Shown: positions 7,004-15,812, numbered from the stretch's first letter. The stretch is 64,000 nucleotides of DNA from Halobaculum marinum (GCF_029338555.1 NZ_CP119989.1:2666001-2730000), one strand, 5' to 3'. The notes: generated from the letters alone by a model not told the origin. Numbers and translations: made by a program.

Positions 7004-8497
7004 GTGACCGTCCGCATCGACTGGCGCGTCAGCGCCAGCCTGCTCGGCACGTTCCTCAAGTGGCTGTGGGTGCCGATGGCGCTCCCGCTCGGCATCGCCG
7101 TCCTCGACGGCACGCCGCTCGTCCCGTTCGTCGTCCCGATGGTCGGGTCGGCGCTCGTCGGCGCGGGGCTGGAGCGACTGACCGACGACCGCGAACTCCG
7201 CGCTCGGGAGGCATTCCTGCTCGTCTCGCTCACGTGGCTCTCCTTCGCGCTCGTCGGCGCGGTGCCGTTCGTCCTCGCGGGCAACGGGACGCTCGCGACG
7301 CCGGTGAACGCGCTGTTCGAGGCGATGAGCGGCGTGACGACGACCGGCGCCACCGTCGTCGTCGACTTCGCGGCCCACTCGCGGGCGGTGTTCATGTGGC
7401 GCGCGCTCATCCAGTGGCTCGGCGGCCTCGGCATCCTCGTGCTCGCCATCGCGCTCCTCTCGCAGTTGTCAGTCGGGGGTGCGCAGTTGATGGAGACGGA
7501 GAGCCAGACGCGCGACGTGAACAAGCTCACCCCGCGCATCCGCGAGACGGCGGCGCTGTTGTGGCAGGTGTACATCGGCCTGACCGTGCTGATGGTGGTG
7601 GTGCTGTACGGCCTCCGCCTCGCCGGCCTCGCGCCCGAGATGACGCTGTACGACGCCGTCGCGCACGCGTTCACCGCGGTGTCGACGAGTGGGTTCTCCC
7701 CGCGTGGCGACAGCATCGCGGCGTTCTCCCCCGCGGTGCAGTGGGTCACCATCCCGTTCATGGCCGCCGGCGCGACGAACTTCGTGCTCATCTACCTCGT
7801 GTTGCAGGGCGACTACGGGCGCCTGCGCGAGAGCGACGAGTTCCGCTTCTACCTCGGCATCCTGGTCGCGTTCGCCCTCGCGGTCGCCGCCGTGCTCGCC
7901 GTCGACGGCCAGTTCACGAGCGGTGAGGCGACCGCGCGCCACGCGACGTTCCAGGTCGTCTCCATCGTGACGACGACGGGGTACGCCAGCACCGACTTCA
8001 ACCTCTGGTCGTCCGCGGCCAAGCACCTCCTGTTCGTCTGTATGTTCATCGGCGGGATGGCGGGGTCGACGACCTGCTCGGTGAAGACGCTCCGCTGGCT
8101 GGTCGTGCTCAAGTCGTTCCGGCGGGACCTGTTCGTCGCCTCCAGTCCGAACGCGGTCCGCCCCGTGCGCCTCAGCGGCAACGTCATCAGCGAGGACACC
8201 ATCCGCGACATCTACGCGTACACGCTCGTCAGCCTCGTGTTCTTCATCGTCGCCACGGTGGTCGTCGTCGTCGACGCCGCCCGCGCTGGCGTCGCCGTCA
8301 CGGAGTTCGAGGCGATGGGCGCCGCCGCCTCGACGTTCTTCAACGTCGGCCCCGCCTTCGGCATCGCCGGCCCGTTCGCGAGTTACGAGCCGTTCCCCAG
8401 GTCGACGAAGCTCCTGATGACGTTCCTGATGTGGATCGGTCGCATCGAGATCGTGCCGGTGCTCGTCCTCTTGACGCCGAGTTACTGGCGCTCGTGA
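7004..8497 (+). CDS. trkH: TrkH family potassium transporter
   Basis: 497 residues with many membrane helices. The four filter loops of the TrkH/KtrB fold are readable: GVTTTGATV, AVSTSGFSPRGD, IVTTTGYAST and FFNVGPAFG. It imports K+, the main osmolyte of salt-in haloarchaea. It normally works with a TrkA NAD-binding regulator, which is not in the window. The GTG at 7004 directly precedes the first helix. The gene is monocistronic here. Confidence 0.93.
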   Translation: MTVRIDWRVSASLLGTFLKWLWVPMALPLGIAVLDGTPLVPFVVPMVGSALVGAGLERLTDDRELRAREAFLLVSLTWLSFALVGAVPFVLAGNGTLATPVNALFEAMSGVTTTGATVVVDFAAHSRAVFMWRALIQWLGGLGILVLAIALLSQLSVGGAQLMETESQTRDVNKLTPRIRETAALLWQVYIGLTVLMVVVLYGLRLAGLAPEMTLYDAVAHAFTAVSTSGFSPRGDSIAAFSPAVQWVTIPFMAAGATNFVLIYLVLQGDYGRLRESDEFRFYLGILVAFALAVAAVLAVDGQFTSGEATARHATFQVVSIVTTTGYASTDFNLWSSAAKHLLFVCMFIGGMAGSTTCSVKTLRWLVVLKSFRRDLFVASSPNAVRPVRLSGNVISEDTIRDIYAYTLVSLVFFIVATVVVVVDAARAGVAVTEFEAMGAAASTFFNVGPAFGIAGPFASYEPFPRSTKLLMTFLMWIGRIEIVPVLVLLTPSYWRS

Positions 8498-8586
8498 CAC
8501 CTCCGCCGCCGTGGCCCCCGCCCGCCGCCAGCACCGACCGGGAACCGGCGGTACTGCTTTGATCCCCGTTCGCGTCGTGTGACACG

Positions 8587-9876
8587 ATGACGTGGAACGA
8601 GGTCGAGACGGCGAGCCGCGAGGAACTCCGGGCGCTGAAAGGCGAGCGCCTCCGCGACACCGTCCGCCGGGCGTACGACCGCGTGCCGTTCTACCGCGAG
8701 CGACTCGACGAGGCTGGCGTCCACCCCGACGACATCGAGCGCATCGACGACGTGACCCGGCTCCCGATGACGACGAAGGAGGACTTCCGCGCGGAGTACC
8801 CGCGCGGGCTGTTCGCGGTACCGGACGACGAGGTCCGTCGGATCCACGCCTCGTCCGGCACCACGGGGAAACCGAAGGTGGTCGGGTACACCGACGGCGA
8901 CCTCGCGGTGTGGCGGGAGGTGGTGGCCCGGTCGCTGACCGCCGCCGGCGTCGAACCGGGCGACACCGTGCAGAACGCCTACGGCTACGGGCTGTTCACG
9001 GGCGGCCTCGGCGTCCACGGCGGCGTCGAGGAACTCGGGGCGACGGTTATCCCCATCGGCGGCGGCCAGACGGACCGGCAGATCGACCTCCTCCGGGACC
9101 TCGAGTCGGACGCGCTGACGTGCACGCCGTCGTACTCGCTGTACCTGGCCGAGCGCGCCGTCGAGCGCGGCGTCGACGTGCGCGAGCTCCCGCTGTCGAC
9201 GGTGATCGTCGGCGCCGAACCGTGCACCGATCCGATGCGCGAAGAGATCGAGGAGCGCCTCGGCGTCACCGCGGTCGACATCTACGGCCTCTCGGAGATC
9301 ATCGGGCCGGGCGTCTCCAACGAGTGCGTCACCGCACAGGACGGCCTGCACATCTGGGAGGACCACTTCCACCCGGAGGTCGTCGACCCCGACACCGGAG
9401 AGCCACTCCCCGAGGGCGAGGAGGGCGAACTCGTGCTCACGACGCTGACGAAGGAGGCGGTGCCCGTCCTGCGCTACCGGACGGGCGACCTCACGACGCT
9501 CACCACCGAGCAGTGTGACTGCGGGCGGACGATGGTGCGCATGGACAATGTCACCGGGCGGGCGGACGACCTGATCATCGTGCGCGGGGTGAACCTGTAC
9601 CCGAGTCAGATCGAGGACGTGGTGCTCGAGTTCGACGCCGTCGCCCCCTTCTACCGCATCGACCTCCGACGCGACGGGGCGCTCGACACGTTCGAACTCA
9701 CCGTCGAACGCCGGGACGATGCCGCGGTCGACCCCTCGACGCTGGGTGGGCGGATCGCAGACCGAGTCCGCAACGTCGTCGGCCTGACGCCGGACGAGGT
9801 TCGGGTGGTCGACCCCGGCGGCGTCGAGCGCACCGAGACGGGGAAGGTGAAGCGCGTGTTCGACCACCGGGAGTGA
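8587..9876 (+). CDS. paaK: Phenylacetate-CoA ligase PaaK
   Basis: 429 residues, the normal PaaK length. It contains the AMP-binding P-loop SSGTTGKPKVVGYT near residue 95, the YGLSEIIGPGV adenylation motif, and the RYRTGDL and TGRADDLIIVRGVN hinge region. The enzyme activates phenylacetate (or a related aryl acid) with ATP and CoA, supplying the substrate of PaaABC. It lies about 3 kb from paaA on the opposite strand, so the pathway is clustered but not a single operon. Confidence 0.9.
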   Translation: MTWNEVETASREELRALKGERLRDTVRRAYDRVPFYRERLDEAGVHPDDIERIDDVTRLPMTTKEDFRAEYPRGLFAVPDDEVRRIHASSGTTGKPKVVGYTDGDLAVWREVVARSLTAAGVEPGDTVQNAYGYGLFTGGLGVHGGVEELGATVIPIGGGQTDRQIDLLRDLESDALTCTPSYSLYLAERAVERGVDVRELPLSTVIVGAEPCTDPMREEIEERLGVTAVDIYGLSEIIGPGVSNECVTAQDGLHIWEDHFHPEVVDPDTGEPLPEGEEGELVLTTLTKEAVPVLRYRTGDLTTLTTEQCDCGRTMVRMDNVTGRADDLIIVRGVNLYPSQIEDVVLEFDAVAPFYRIDLRRDGALDTFELTVERRDDAAVDPSTLGGRIADRVRNVVGLTPDEVRVVDPGGVERTETGKVKRVFDHRE

Positions 9877-10017
9877 TCTACCGGGCCGCATCGTGACAGT
9901 ACCCGGGGGACGCCGGGCAACGGCGGGATCGCCAGACGAGAGCCAGTCGGCGAAATTCGCCGATTCTACGATCGCCAGAAAGCGGCGCGTTCGGGCCTGT
10001 ACGCTTGGATCGCGCCA

Positions 10018-10024
10018 GTTATAC
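10018..10024 (+). promoter_or_regulatory. TATA box of the small gene at 10047
   Basis: GTTATAC lies in a GC-rich spacer, centred 26 bases before the GTG at 10047. The spacing matches leaderless haloarchaeal promoters and is the main support for both the gene and its start. Confidence 0.6.
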
Positions 10025-10046
10025 CCGCTCGACTGGAATCGTTGGT

Positions 10047-10223
10047 GTGACGCGTACAGACGTCGACCCCGTCGACCGGACCACCTCCGTCTCCAGCCAC
10101 GCCTATCGGATCACCCTCGACAACGGACGGGAGACATTCGACGCCCTCGAGATCTGTGACGACCACTGTCCGGAGGCCTACCTCATGTCCGACACGGTCC
10201 ACTCGCTCGAAGCGATGCGATAA
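10047..10223 (+). CDS. Small hypothetical protein
   Basis: 58 residues starting at a GTG. It is acidic, with the segments AYRITLDNGRETFDALEI and CDDHCPEAYL holding a CxxxC pair that might bind a metal. No membrane segment. It stands alone between paaK and the convergent hydrolase gene, with its own TATA box. I do not recognise the family. Confidence 0.6.
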   Translation: MTRTDVDPVDRTTSVSSHAYRITLDNGRETFDALEICDDHCPEAYLMSDTVHSLEAMR

Positions 10224-10251
10224 CCCTCCGCGGTCGCCAGTCCTCCCGTTC

Positions 10252-10923
10252 TCACCCGTCGACGAGATCCGCCAGTAGTCGGTTCAGCCACGCGAACTCG
10301 TCGGCAGTGACCTCGTGACCGACACCGTCGTACAGGCGCTCGGTCACGTCGGCACCCAGCGCGCCCAGCACCGCCGCCGTCGCGCGCACCCGGTCGGGCG
10401 GCACCCGGTCGTCTGCTGCGCCACCCGCCACCAGCGCCGGCGTCCCGGCGAGGTCGCCCGTGAGCCCCTCGGCGTCGACCGTCGGTCCGAGGAGACTCCC
10501 GCTGAGCACCGCGAGCGGGTGGGCGCCGCCGCGGTCGACCGCGTACTCGGCGGCGACCGACGCCCCCTGTGAGAAGCCGACGAGAACCACGGCCTCCGGT
10601 GGCAGCGAGAGCGTCGTCCGCGTCTCCGTCAGGAGACTGTCCACGACCGCCAGCGCCGACTCGAGGTGGGACTCGTTGCGCTCGCGCGGTTCGTCGCCGG
10701 CGTACGGGTACCACCGCCCGCGGTCGGCGGCGGGGGCGACGAACGCCACGCCGTGACGCGCCAACGGGTCGAGGAGGTTGATCACGCCCTGTGCCGTCGC
10801 GCCGCGACCGTGGAGCGCGACCACCGCGGCCCGCGCGGCACCGCGTGGCGCACCCGCGGTCACGACGGGGCGACCCGCATGCGGGCCGGGGAGGTCGGCC
10901 GGGAGCGTTCCGTCGCCGAACAT
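10252..10923 (-). CDS. Alpha/beta hydrolase (phospholipase/carboxylesterase, MhqD-like)
   Basis: 223 residues of alpha/beta-hydrolase fold in the phospholipase/carboxylesterase group. It shows the HGRGA oxyanion region near residue 35, nucleophile elbow GFSQGAS, an acid in GGAADDRVP and the catalytic His in GVGHEV. The ATG at 10923 overlaps the stop of the upstream dioxygenase gene (TGATG), so the pair is coupled. The same two families are paired as MhqO-MhqD in Bacillus, where they detoxify quinones; the parallel suggests a similar ring-cleavage product hydrolase here. Confidence 0.85.
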   Translation of the reverse strand: MFGDGTLPADLPGPHAGRPVVTAGAPRGAARAAVVALHGRGATAQGVINLLDPLARHGVAFVAPAADRGRWYPYAGDEPRERNESHLESALAVVDSLLTETRTTLSLPPEAVVLVGFSQGASVAAEYAVDRGGAHPLAVLSGSLLGPTVDAEGLTGDLAGTPALVAGGAADDRVPPDRVRATAAVLGALGADVTERLYDGVGHEVTADEFAWLNRLLADLVDG

Positions 10924-11921
10924 CAGCGCTCGTGCGGGGTGTCGTGGCCCCCGTCGTCGTCGCCACCGTCGCTCTCGTCGCCCCCGTCCCCAGCGGTGTC
11001 CGGGAGTGTCAGCGGCGGCAACTGCCCCTCGATCATCTCGCGGTCCTCCTCGGCCCACGGCGGGAGCACGAGCGACTCGCCCGCGGTCTCGGGGGCCTCG
11101 TCGATGGCGAACCCCGGCCCTTCCGTCGACAGTTCGATCAGGATCCCACCCGGTTCGCGCACGTAGATTGCCTTGTAGTAGTGTCTGTCGCGGATGCGCG
11201 ACACGTCGATGTCGCGCTCGCGGAACAGGTCGTGCCACTCGCGCAACTGCGCCTCGTCGGGCACCCGGAGGGCGACGTGGTGGACGCTGCCAACCCCCTC
11301 GCGAGCGTAGGCGGCGTCGCGGTCGAGGAGGTCGACGACGGTCGCGTGGTCGCCGCCGGCGCGGTAGCGGACCCGGTCACCCGCCTCGCCCTCGTACGAT
11401 AGGCCGAGCGTGTCGAGGACGCTCGCGGTCGCAAAGGGGTTCGTCGGGAGCGCCGTGACGCCGTGGAGGCCGCGGATCGCGGCGTGGTCGGGCACCGGGC
11501 CCTCGCGCCACGGCTCGACCGGCTGATCGGCGGCGACGAGTTCCAGGCGAGTCCCCGCGGGGTCCTCGAAGCGGAGCGCGGTCTCGTCGAACCGGTCGAC
11601 CGTCTCGGTGTCGACGCCGTGCGCGGCGAGGCGGTCGCGCCAGTAGCCGAGCGAGCCCTCCGGCACGGCGAAGGCGGCGGCGGTGATCTGGGGCTTCCCC
11701 CGCCGCCCCGGTGGCTCGTTCGGGTACGGGAAGCAGGTGTAGACGGTGCCGAGGTCGCCCGCGCCGTTGCCGTAGTACAGGTGGTATCGGAGCACGTCCT
11801 CGTGGTTGACGGTCCGCTTGACGAGGCGCACGCCGAGCGTCCCGACGTAGAAGTCGATGTTCGCCTGCGCGTCGCCGACCATCGTCGTGACGTGGTGGAT
11901 CCCTGGGACGTCGGTGAGCAT
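10923..11921 (-). CDS. Ring-cleaving dioxygenase (VOC family, MhqO-like)
   Basis: 332 residues made of two vicinal-oxygen-chelate modules. Metal-ligand positions are visible in each: GIHHVTTMVGD at the start and FEDPAGTRLELV in module one; GSVHHVALRVPD and REPGGILIELS in module two. This arrangement is that of extradiol-type dioxygenases of the MhqO group. The C-terminal 50 residues, rich in Asp, Gly and His, are extra and probably disordered. The gene leads a two-gene operon with the hydrolase. The physiological substrate (catechol or hydroquinone) cannot be told from sequence. Confidence 0.87.
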   Translation of the reverse strand: MLTDVPGIHHVTTMVGDAQANIDFYVGTLGVRLVKRTVNHEDVLRYHLYYGNGAGDLGTVYTCFPYPNEPPGRRGKPQITAAAFAVPEGSLGYWRDRLAAHGVDTETVDRFDETALRFEDPAGTRLELVAADQPVEPWREGPVPDHAAIRGLHGVTALPTNPFATASVLDTLGLSYEGEAGDRVRYRAGGDHATVVDLLDRDAAYAREGVGSVHHVALRVPDEAQLREWHDLFRERDIDVSRIRDRHYYKAIYVREPGGILIELSTEGPGFAIDEAPETAGESLVLPPWAEEDREMIEGQLPPLTLPDTAGDGGDESDGGDDDGGHDTPHER

Positions 11922-12153
11922 TCGGACGCCGGCACTTGGTGCTCGGTCGTGTTAGCGTCCCCGGCGGCGGCGGCCCACCGTCGAGACGACGCGGCTGGTC
12001 GGTCACCGCTGCAGCCCTTGTGACGACCCCGCTGGACAGTTCTCGAAGCAGCCGACGTTCGTTGAGTCATCGTCTTTGGTCGTTGCATTTTCGTCTCTCA
12101 CGGCAGGCGATTGTTGCGAAAGAGTAAACCACGGCTCCGCCGACAACTCTCCT

Positions 12154-12333
12154 ATGCATCGCGACGGCATCGACCGCGACGACCTCGACCACTCGGTGAC
12201 GCCGAGCGAGTGGACGAGCCACGCCGACACACGCGACGTGACCGGTGCGGCGGTCGCGACGTGCGGCCTCGCGGACTCGACGGGAGCCACGACTGGGGGA
12301 GACAGGGCGTCGGGCGCCGGGGTGAGACAGTGA
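12154..12333 (+). CDS. Small protein coupled to a HalOD1 gene
   Basis: 59 residues, acidic at the N-terminus (HRDGIDRDDLDHS) with a low-complexity Thr/Ala/Gly tail and one Cys. No family recognised. Its stop overlaps the start of the next gene as GTGA, a sign of coupled translation, which is the main reason to call it. AT-rich AGTAAA lies about 28 bases before the ATG, a weak TATA candidate. Confidence 0.5.
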   Translation: MHRDGIDRDDLDHSVTPSEWTSHADTRDVTGAAVATCGLADSTGATTGGDRASGAGVRQ

Positions 12334-12632
12334 GCGGCGACCCGTGGGAGGAGGTGTCCATCGAGCACGACCCCGACACCGGCGAGTACACCGCGACGTT
12401 CGACCCGCGGGAAATCGACGCCAGCATCGCCGTCATCGAGACCACCGCGGCCATCCGCCGAGAAGCGCCCAACCGGCACGCGCCGCTGTTCGAGGTGGTC
12501 GACCCCGACGCACTCGACCAGATCTGTTCGAGTCACAGCGACGACACGCTCGTCGAGTTCACCTACCTCGACCACCGGATCCGCGTCCTGAGCGAGGGAC
12601 GCATCACCGTGGTGCCGGTGGAAGCAGAGTAG
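12330..12632 (+). CDS. HalOD1 output domain protein
   Basis: 100 residues that read as a complete haloarchaeal output domain HalOD1: IAVIETTAAIRREAPNR, LFEVVDPDALDQI, then VEFTYLDHRIRVLSEGRITV. HalOD1 often sits at the end of response regulators, but here it stands alone, as it often does in haloarchaea. It is thought to act in signalling; its molecular role is not established. Start is the GTG overlapping the stop of the preceding gene. Confidence 0.8.
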   Translation: MSGDPWEEVSIEHDPDTGEYTATFDPREIDASIAVIETTAAIRREAPNRHAPLFEVVDPDALDQICSSHSDDTLVEFTYLDHRIRVLSEGRITVVPVEAE

Positions 12633-12700
12633 CCCCACCGACACCGCCCGACTCGTCATCGGACCGCCCCGTCACCCCCCGCCCGCGAGGGTGTCGTTCC

Positions 12701-13240
12701 TCACTCGGCGACGACGAGGATCCGCGTGTTCCCGCGTCGGTCGGCGTACTGTCCGCCCGCCGGCGGCTTGATCGACACCGAGAGCGTCCCCTGTTCGCGG
12801 TTCGGCCCGAGTGACGGGGCGACGGAGACGGTCGCCGACCCGTCGGCGTCGCTTCTGGCAGTCGCGACGCCGTCGAGGTGCGCGCTCCCCCCGGAGACGA
12901 CGACCGTCGCGCCGGCGACCGGTTGGCCGTCCGGGCCGACGACCGTCAGCGTCAGGTCCTGTTCGCCCGGCGTCGTCACCTCCGGTTCGGGGCGGACGTC
13001 GAGTTCCGTGACCGCGAGGCCCTGGACCCCGCTGACCATGTTGAGCATCACGCTCAGGCTGGCGACGCCGACGACAAGCGCGATGACGAGTCGGACTGGG
13101 AGACCCTCGATCGCTCGCTCGTCGCGCCGGAGGTCGGCCAGCCGCCGGCGTTCGGTCGCCAGCACCGTTCGGAGACGGGCGGCGACCGCGTCGCCGTCCG
13201 TGCGTCGCGAGCCAGTCGTGTCGGTTGTCTCGGTGGACAC
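12701..13240 (-). CDS. Membrane-anchored protein with Ig-like domain
   Basis: 179 residues. A cytoplasmic N-terminus (1-46, charged) is followed by one membrane segment (about 48-70, LVIALVVGVASLSVMLNMV), then an external beta-sandwich with LTLTVVGPDGQPVAGATVVVSGG and a second strand set ending SVSIKPPAGG. This is the pattern of a bacterial-Ig or carboxypeptidase-regulatory-like domain. It is divergent from the HerA-like ATPase gene, with 66 bases between. Function unknown. Confidence 0.75.
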   Translation of the reverse strand: MSTETTDTTGSRRTDGDAVAARLRTVLATERRRLADLRRDERAIEGLPVRLVIALVVGVASLSVMLNMVSGVQGLAVTELDVRPEPEVTTPGEQDLTLTVVGPDGQPVAGATVVVSGGSAHLDGVATARSDADGSATVSVAPSLGPNREQGTLSVSIKPPAGGQYADRRGNTRILVVAE

Positions 13241-13306
13241 GGTCGCGGGTGGTCCCGGCTTCGCCCTTCAAGGCTCGTCCGAGGGTTCTTCACCGAGACG
13301 GTGACC

Positions 13307-14443
13307 ATGCGCCCCGTGCACGTCATCGGCAGAGACGGCGACGGTCCCGACACTCCCGAGGGGTGTGGACAGGCGTACCGCGCGCCACTCGGTCGGTTCC
13401 GCGCCGGCGACGGGAGCGCCGGTGCGCGGGTCGCTGTCGACCTCGACCGACCGCACGCGGCGCTGATCGTCGGCAAGCGGGGGAGCGGAAAGACCCACAC
13501 GCTCGCGGTGGTTGCCGAGGGAGTCGCGGCCACGCCGGGAGTCGCACCGGTCGTCATCGACCCGATGGGCGTCCTCGGCGGCCTCGCCGAGTGCGGCGGG
13601 AGCGTCCACCGTCGGCCGCGGGTCCGCCCGGACGCGGTCGCGGCGGCCGCGTGGCCCGCGCTGCTCGACCTCGATCCCGCCGGGCCAGTCGGTTCGCTCG
13701 TGTGGCGGGCGGTCGCCGAGCGCGACGGAGCGACGCTGGCGGCCGCACGCGACGCCGTCGCGGACGCGGACGCCGAGCGCGCGACGCGCCGGGCCGCCGA
13801 CGCCCACCTCGCGCTGGCACAGCGATGGGACGTGTTCGATCCGGCGGGGCTGACGCCGGCGGACCTGACGGGCGGGGACGTGACCGTGCTCGACTGCTCG
13901 GGATTGTCCCCCACCGCTCTCGACGCCGTCTCCGCGGCGGTCGCCCGGTCGCTGTACGAGGCGCGCGTCGCGGAGGACGTGTCGCGCCTGCCGTGGCTGT
14001 TCGTCGACGAGGCCCACGCCGTCTTCGACGGCGTCGCCGGCGGCGCGCTGGAGACGCTCCTCACGCGCGGTCGCGCGCCGGGCGTGTCGCTCGTCTGTGC
14101 GACCCAGCGCCCCGCCGCGCTCCCGGCGGTCGCCGTCTCGCAGGCGGACCTCCTGCTCGCCCACCGCCTGCGTGGGCGGGCGGACGTGGAGGCGCTTCGA
14201 GACGCCCGACCCAAGCCGCTGGCCGACGACCTCCGGTCGCGACTCCCGACGGGCGTGGGCGAGGCGCTGGTCGTCGACGACGCCACCGAGACGGCGACGA
14301 CGGTCGCCGTCCGCGAGCGGTGGACGACCGACGGCGGCGCGAGCGCGCGGGCGAGTCGAGTGGACGCGACGGCGGACGGCGACGGACGCGAGACGAGTGA
14401 AGGGGTTAACCCCGCGGGTACCCAATCGCGGCCATGGACGTGA
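13307..14443 (+). CDS. HerA/VirB4-like ATPase
   Basis: 378 residues with a P-loop, GKRGSGKT at 56-63, a Walker B, WLFVDEAHAVF near residue 230-240, and the HerA/FtsK-superfamily ATQRPAALP sensor region just after. The family pumps DNA or anchors membrane complexes. It lacks the HerA N-terminal barrel and there is no NurA nuclease next to it, so a role in DNA end resection is not supported. The C-terminal 60 residues are a disordered Ala/Asp/Gly tail. The ATG at 13307 precedes the conserved N-terminus. Confidence 0.8.
   Translation: MRPVHVIGRDGDGPDTPEGCGQAYRAPLGRFRAGDGSAGARVAVDLDRPHAALIVGKRGSGKTHTLAVVAEGVAATPGVAPVVIDPMGVLGGLAECGGSVHRRPRVRPDAVAAAAWPALLDLDPAGPVGSLVWRAVAERDGATLAAARDAVADADAERATRRAADAHLALAQRWDVFDPAGLTPADLTGGDVTVLDCSGLSPTALDAVSAAVARSLYEARVAEDVSRLPWLFVDEAHAVFDGVAGGALETLLTRGRAPGVSLVCATQRPAALPAVAVSQADLLLAHRLRGRADVEALRDARPKPLADDLRSRLPTGVGEALVVDDATETATTVAVRERWTTDGGASARASRVDATADGDGRETSEGVNPAGTQSRPWT
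14402..14413. repeat. 12-base perfect palindrome GGGGTTAACCCC
   Basis: A perfect palindrome inside the last codons of the HerA-like gene, about 25 bases before an ATG at 14433 and 45 before the GTG of the next small gene. It could be an operator or TATA-like element for that gene, or may be coincidence within coding sequence. Confidence 0.5.
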
Positions 14444-14450
14444 GGCGGCC

Positions 14451-14588
14451 GTGAACGGCGACGACCGTACGATCCGCGAGCGACTGGTCGCGGGCGCGGT
14501 GGAGAAGCCGGTGCTCGGCGTGTTCGTCGTGTTGCTGCTGTTGATGGCGACGGGGTTCCTCGTCGGACTCGTGCTCGTCGTCACCTGA
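14451..14588 (+). CDS. Small single-pass membrane protein
   Basis: 45 residues from a GTG at 14451, eight bases after the HerA-like gene stops. Residues 1-18 are charged; residues 20-44 are one hydrophobic helix (LGVFVVLLLLMATGFLVGLVL). It was long enough to see only by reading the frame through the end of the neighbouring gene. It is probably co-expressed with the ATPase and might anchor it, but this is inference. Confidence 0.6.
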   Translation: MNGDDRTIRERLVAGAVEKPVLGVFVVLLLLMATGFLVGLVLVVT

Positions 14589-14608
14589 GAGGCGACGGCG
14601 GTCGCGTC

Positions 14609-15526
14609 CTACCGATCGTCGAGCGCCGCCCGGAGTCGCGCCTTCTCGCGGTCGTGTTCGAGTTCGCGGGCGATCCAACGCGCGACGAGTTCGATCCCCT
14701 CGCGCTCCCACGCAGCGAACCCCTGCCGGCGGGACCGATCCACCACACACAGCGTCCCGAACAGTTCGTCGTCGACGTACACCGGTGTCCCCAGGTAACA
14801 CTCCAGTCCGAGTCGCTGCCCGATGAGCGGGCGACCGCGGTCGGCCATCCCACCGTCGGCGTTCGACGCGACGGTCCGCCCCTCCTCGACGATGGTCGCG
14901 CAGTACGTCTCCTCCAACGGGACCGTCTCCGACAACTCCCGACGCAGGTCCGGGACCCCTCGGCCGGCGACGAAGCGGAACTCGTCGTCGACGATCCGCG
15001 CCAGGCCGGCGTAGTCGACCTCGTACGTGTCGCGAACCGCACCCAACACGTCGTCGATCGACCCGTCCAGGCTCTCGGGGGCGTCGGCGATGGCGTCGCT
15101 CAACCGACGCAGCGTCGCCGCGCTCTCCCGCGTGCGTTGCCGGTCGTGGAACGCCTCGACGGCGCCGTCGAGGCGGTCGACGAGGACCGCGTACGCCTCG
15201 TCGTCACCGATGGGGAGGTGGTCGGTGACGCCCGCGCGAAACAGTCGTCGGGTCGTGTCGGCGTCGAACGCCGTCTCCTCGCCGTAGGTGACGATCGGTA
15301 GGTCGGGGTAGCCGCCGCGCACGCGCCGCACGAACTCGTCGGTGTCGTCGGGGAGCGGGTGGCCCACCACCAGCGCGTCGTACGACTCGTGACCGAGCGT
15401 GTCGGCCGCCGTGCCCCCGCTGAACTCGGGGTCGACGACGAACCGGCCGTCCGCGTCGAGCCGGTCGGCGACCGCTCCTCGGCGGTCGGTGTCGGCGTCG
15501 ACGTGGAGCAGCCGGTGGGCAGTCAT
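14609..15526 (-). CDS. GAF domain protein with degenerate receiver
   Basis: 305 residues. Residues 1-125 have the fold pattern of a response-regulator receiver (LLHVDADTDRR, then DLPIVTYGEE), but the phosphorylatable Asp is replaced in ALVVGHPLPD and the conserved Lys near VTDHLPIGDD is missing. Residues about 150-295 are a GAF domain with VDYAGLARI, TYCATIVEEG and YLGTPVYVDDELFGTLCVVD. No kinase or output domain follows. It may act as a phosphorylation-independent sensor. It converges with the small membrane gene. Confidence 0.82.
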   Translation of the reverse strand: MTAHRLLHVDADTDRRGAVADRLDADGRFVVDPEFSGGTAADTLGHESYDALVVGHPLPDDTDEFVRRVRGGYPDLPIVTYGEETAFDADTTRRLFRAGVTDHLPIGDDEAYAVLVDRLDGAVEAFHDRQRTRESAATLRRLSDAIADAPESLDGSIDDVLGAVRDTYEVDYAGLARIVDDEFRFVAGRGVPDLRRELSETVPLEETYCATIVEEGRTVASNADGGMADRGRPLIGQRLGLECYLGTPVYVDDELFGTLCVVDRSRRQGFAAWEREGIELVARWIARELEHDREKARLRAALDDR

Positions 15527-15684
15527 CTATCTCTGCGAGGACCACCGTAACGTAAGAGGTTGTTGGCCGTCGTCGGTGGCGGCGGCGAAACTGCACACGC
15601 GGTCTGTAGCGGCGACGCGACGGCGAAGTAGGTCGCACGACGGCTACACAGCCAACCGGCTGTGGACGTTGAGATTCGAGAAAG

Positions 15685-15757
15685 CGCCCGGAGCGGGATT
15701 TGAACCCGCGTCACGACCGTGACAGGGTCGTATGATGGGCCACTACACCATCCGGGC
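15685..15757 (-). tRNA. tRNA-Asp (GTC)
   Basis: Read on the minus strand, a 73-base cloverleaf: acceptor GCCCGGA pairs with TCCGGGC, the T-loop is GGTTCAAATCC, and the anticodon loop TGTCACG gives anticodon GTC. The discriminator is G, as expected for tRNA-Asp. No intron and no encoded CCA. Confidence 0.95.
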
Positions 15758-15812
15758 GTGCATCGCGTCGGTGGGTTTCCACCTCACCTCTGCGCATCTC
15801 ATCCGAAGCCGG

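Noticed and set aside
12672-13271. A second minus-strand frame overlapping the Ig-domain gene
   Set aside because: Arg-rich shadow without a fold; the 12701-13240 frame has a clear membrane helix and beta pattern.
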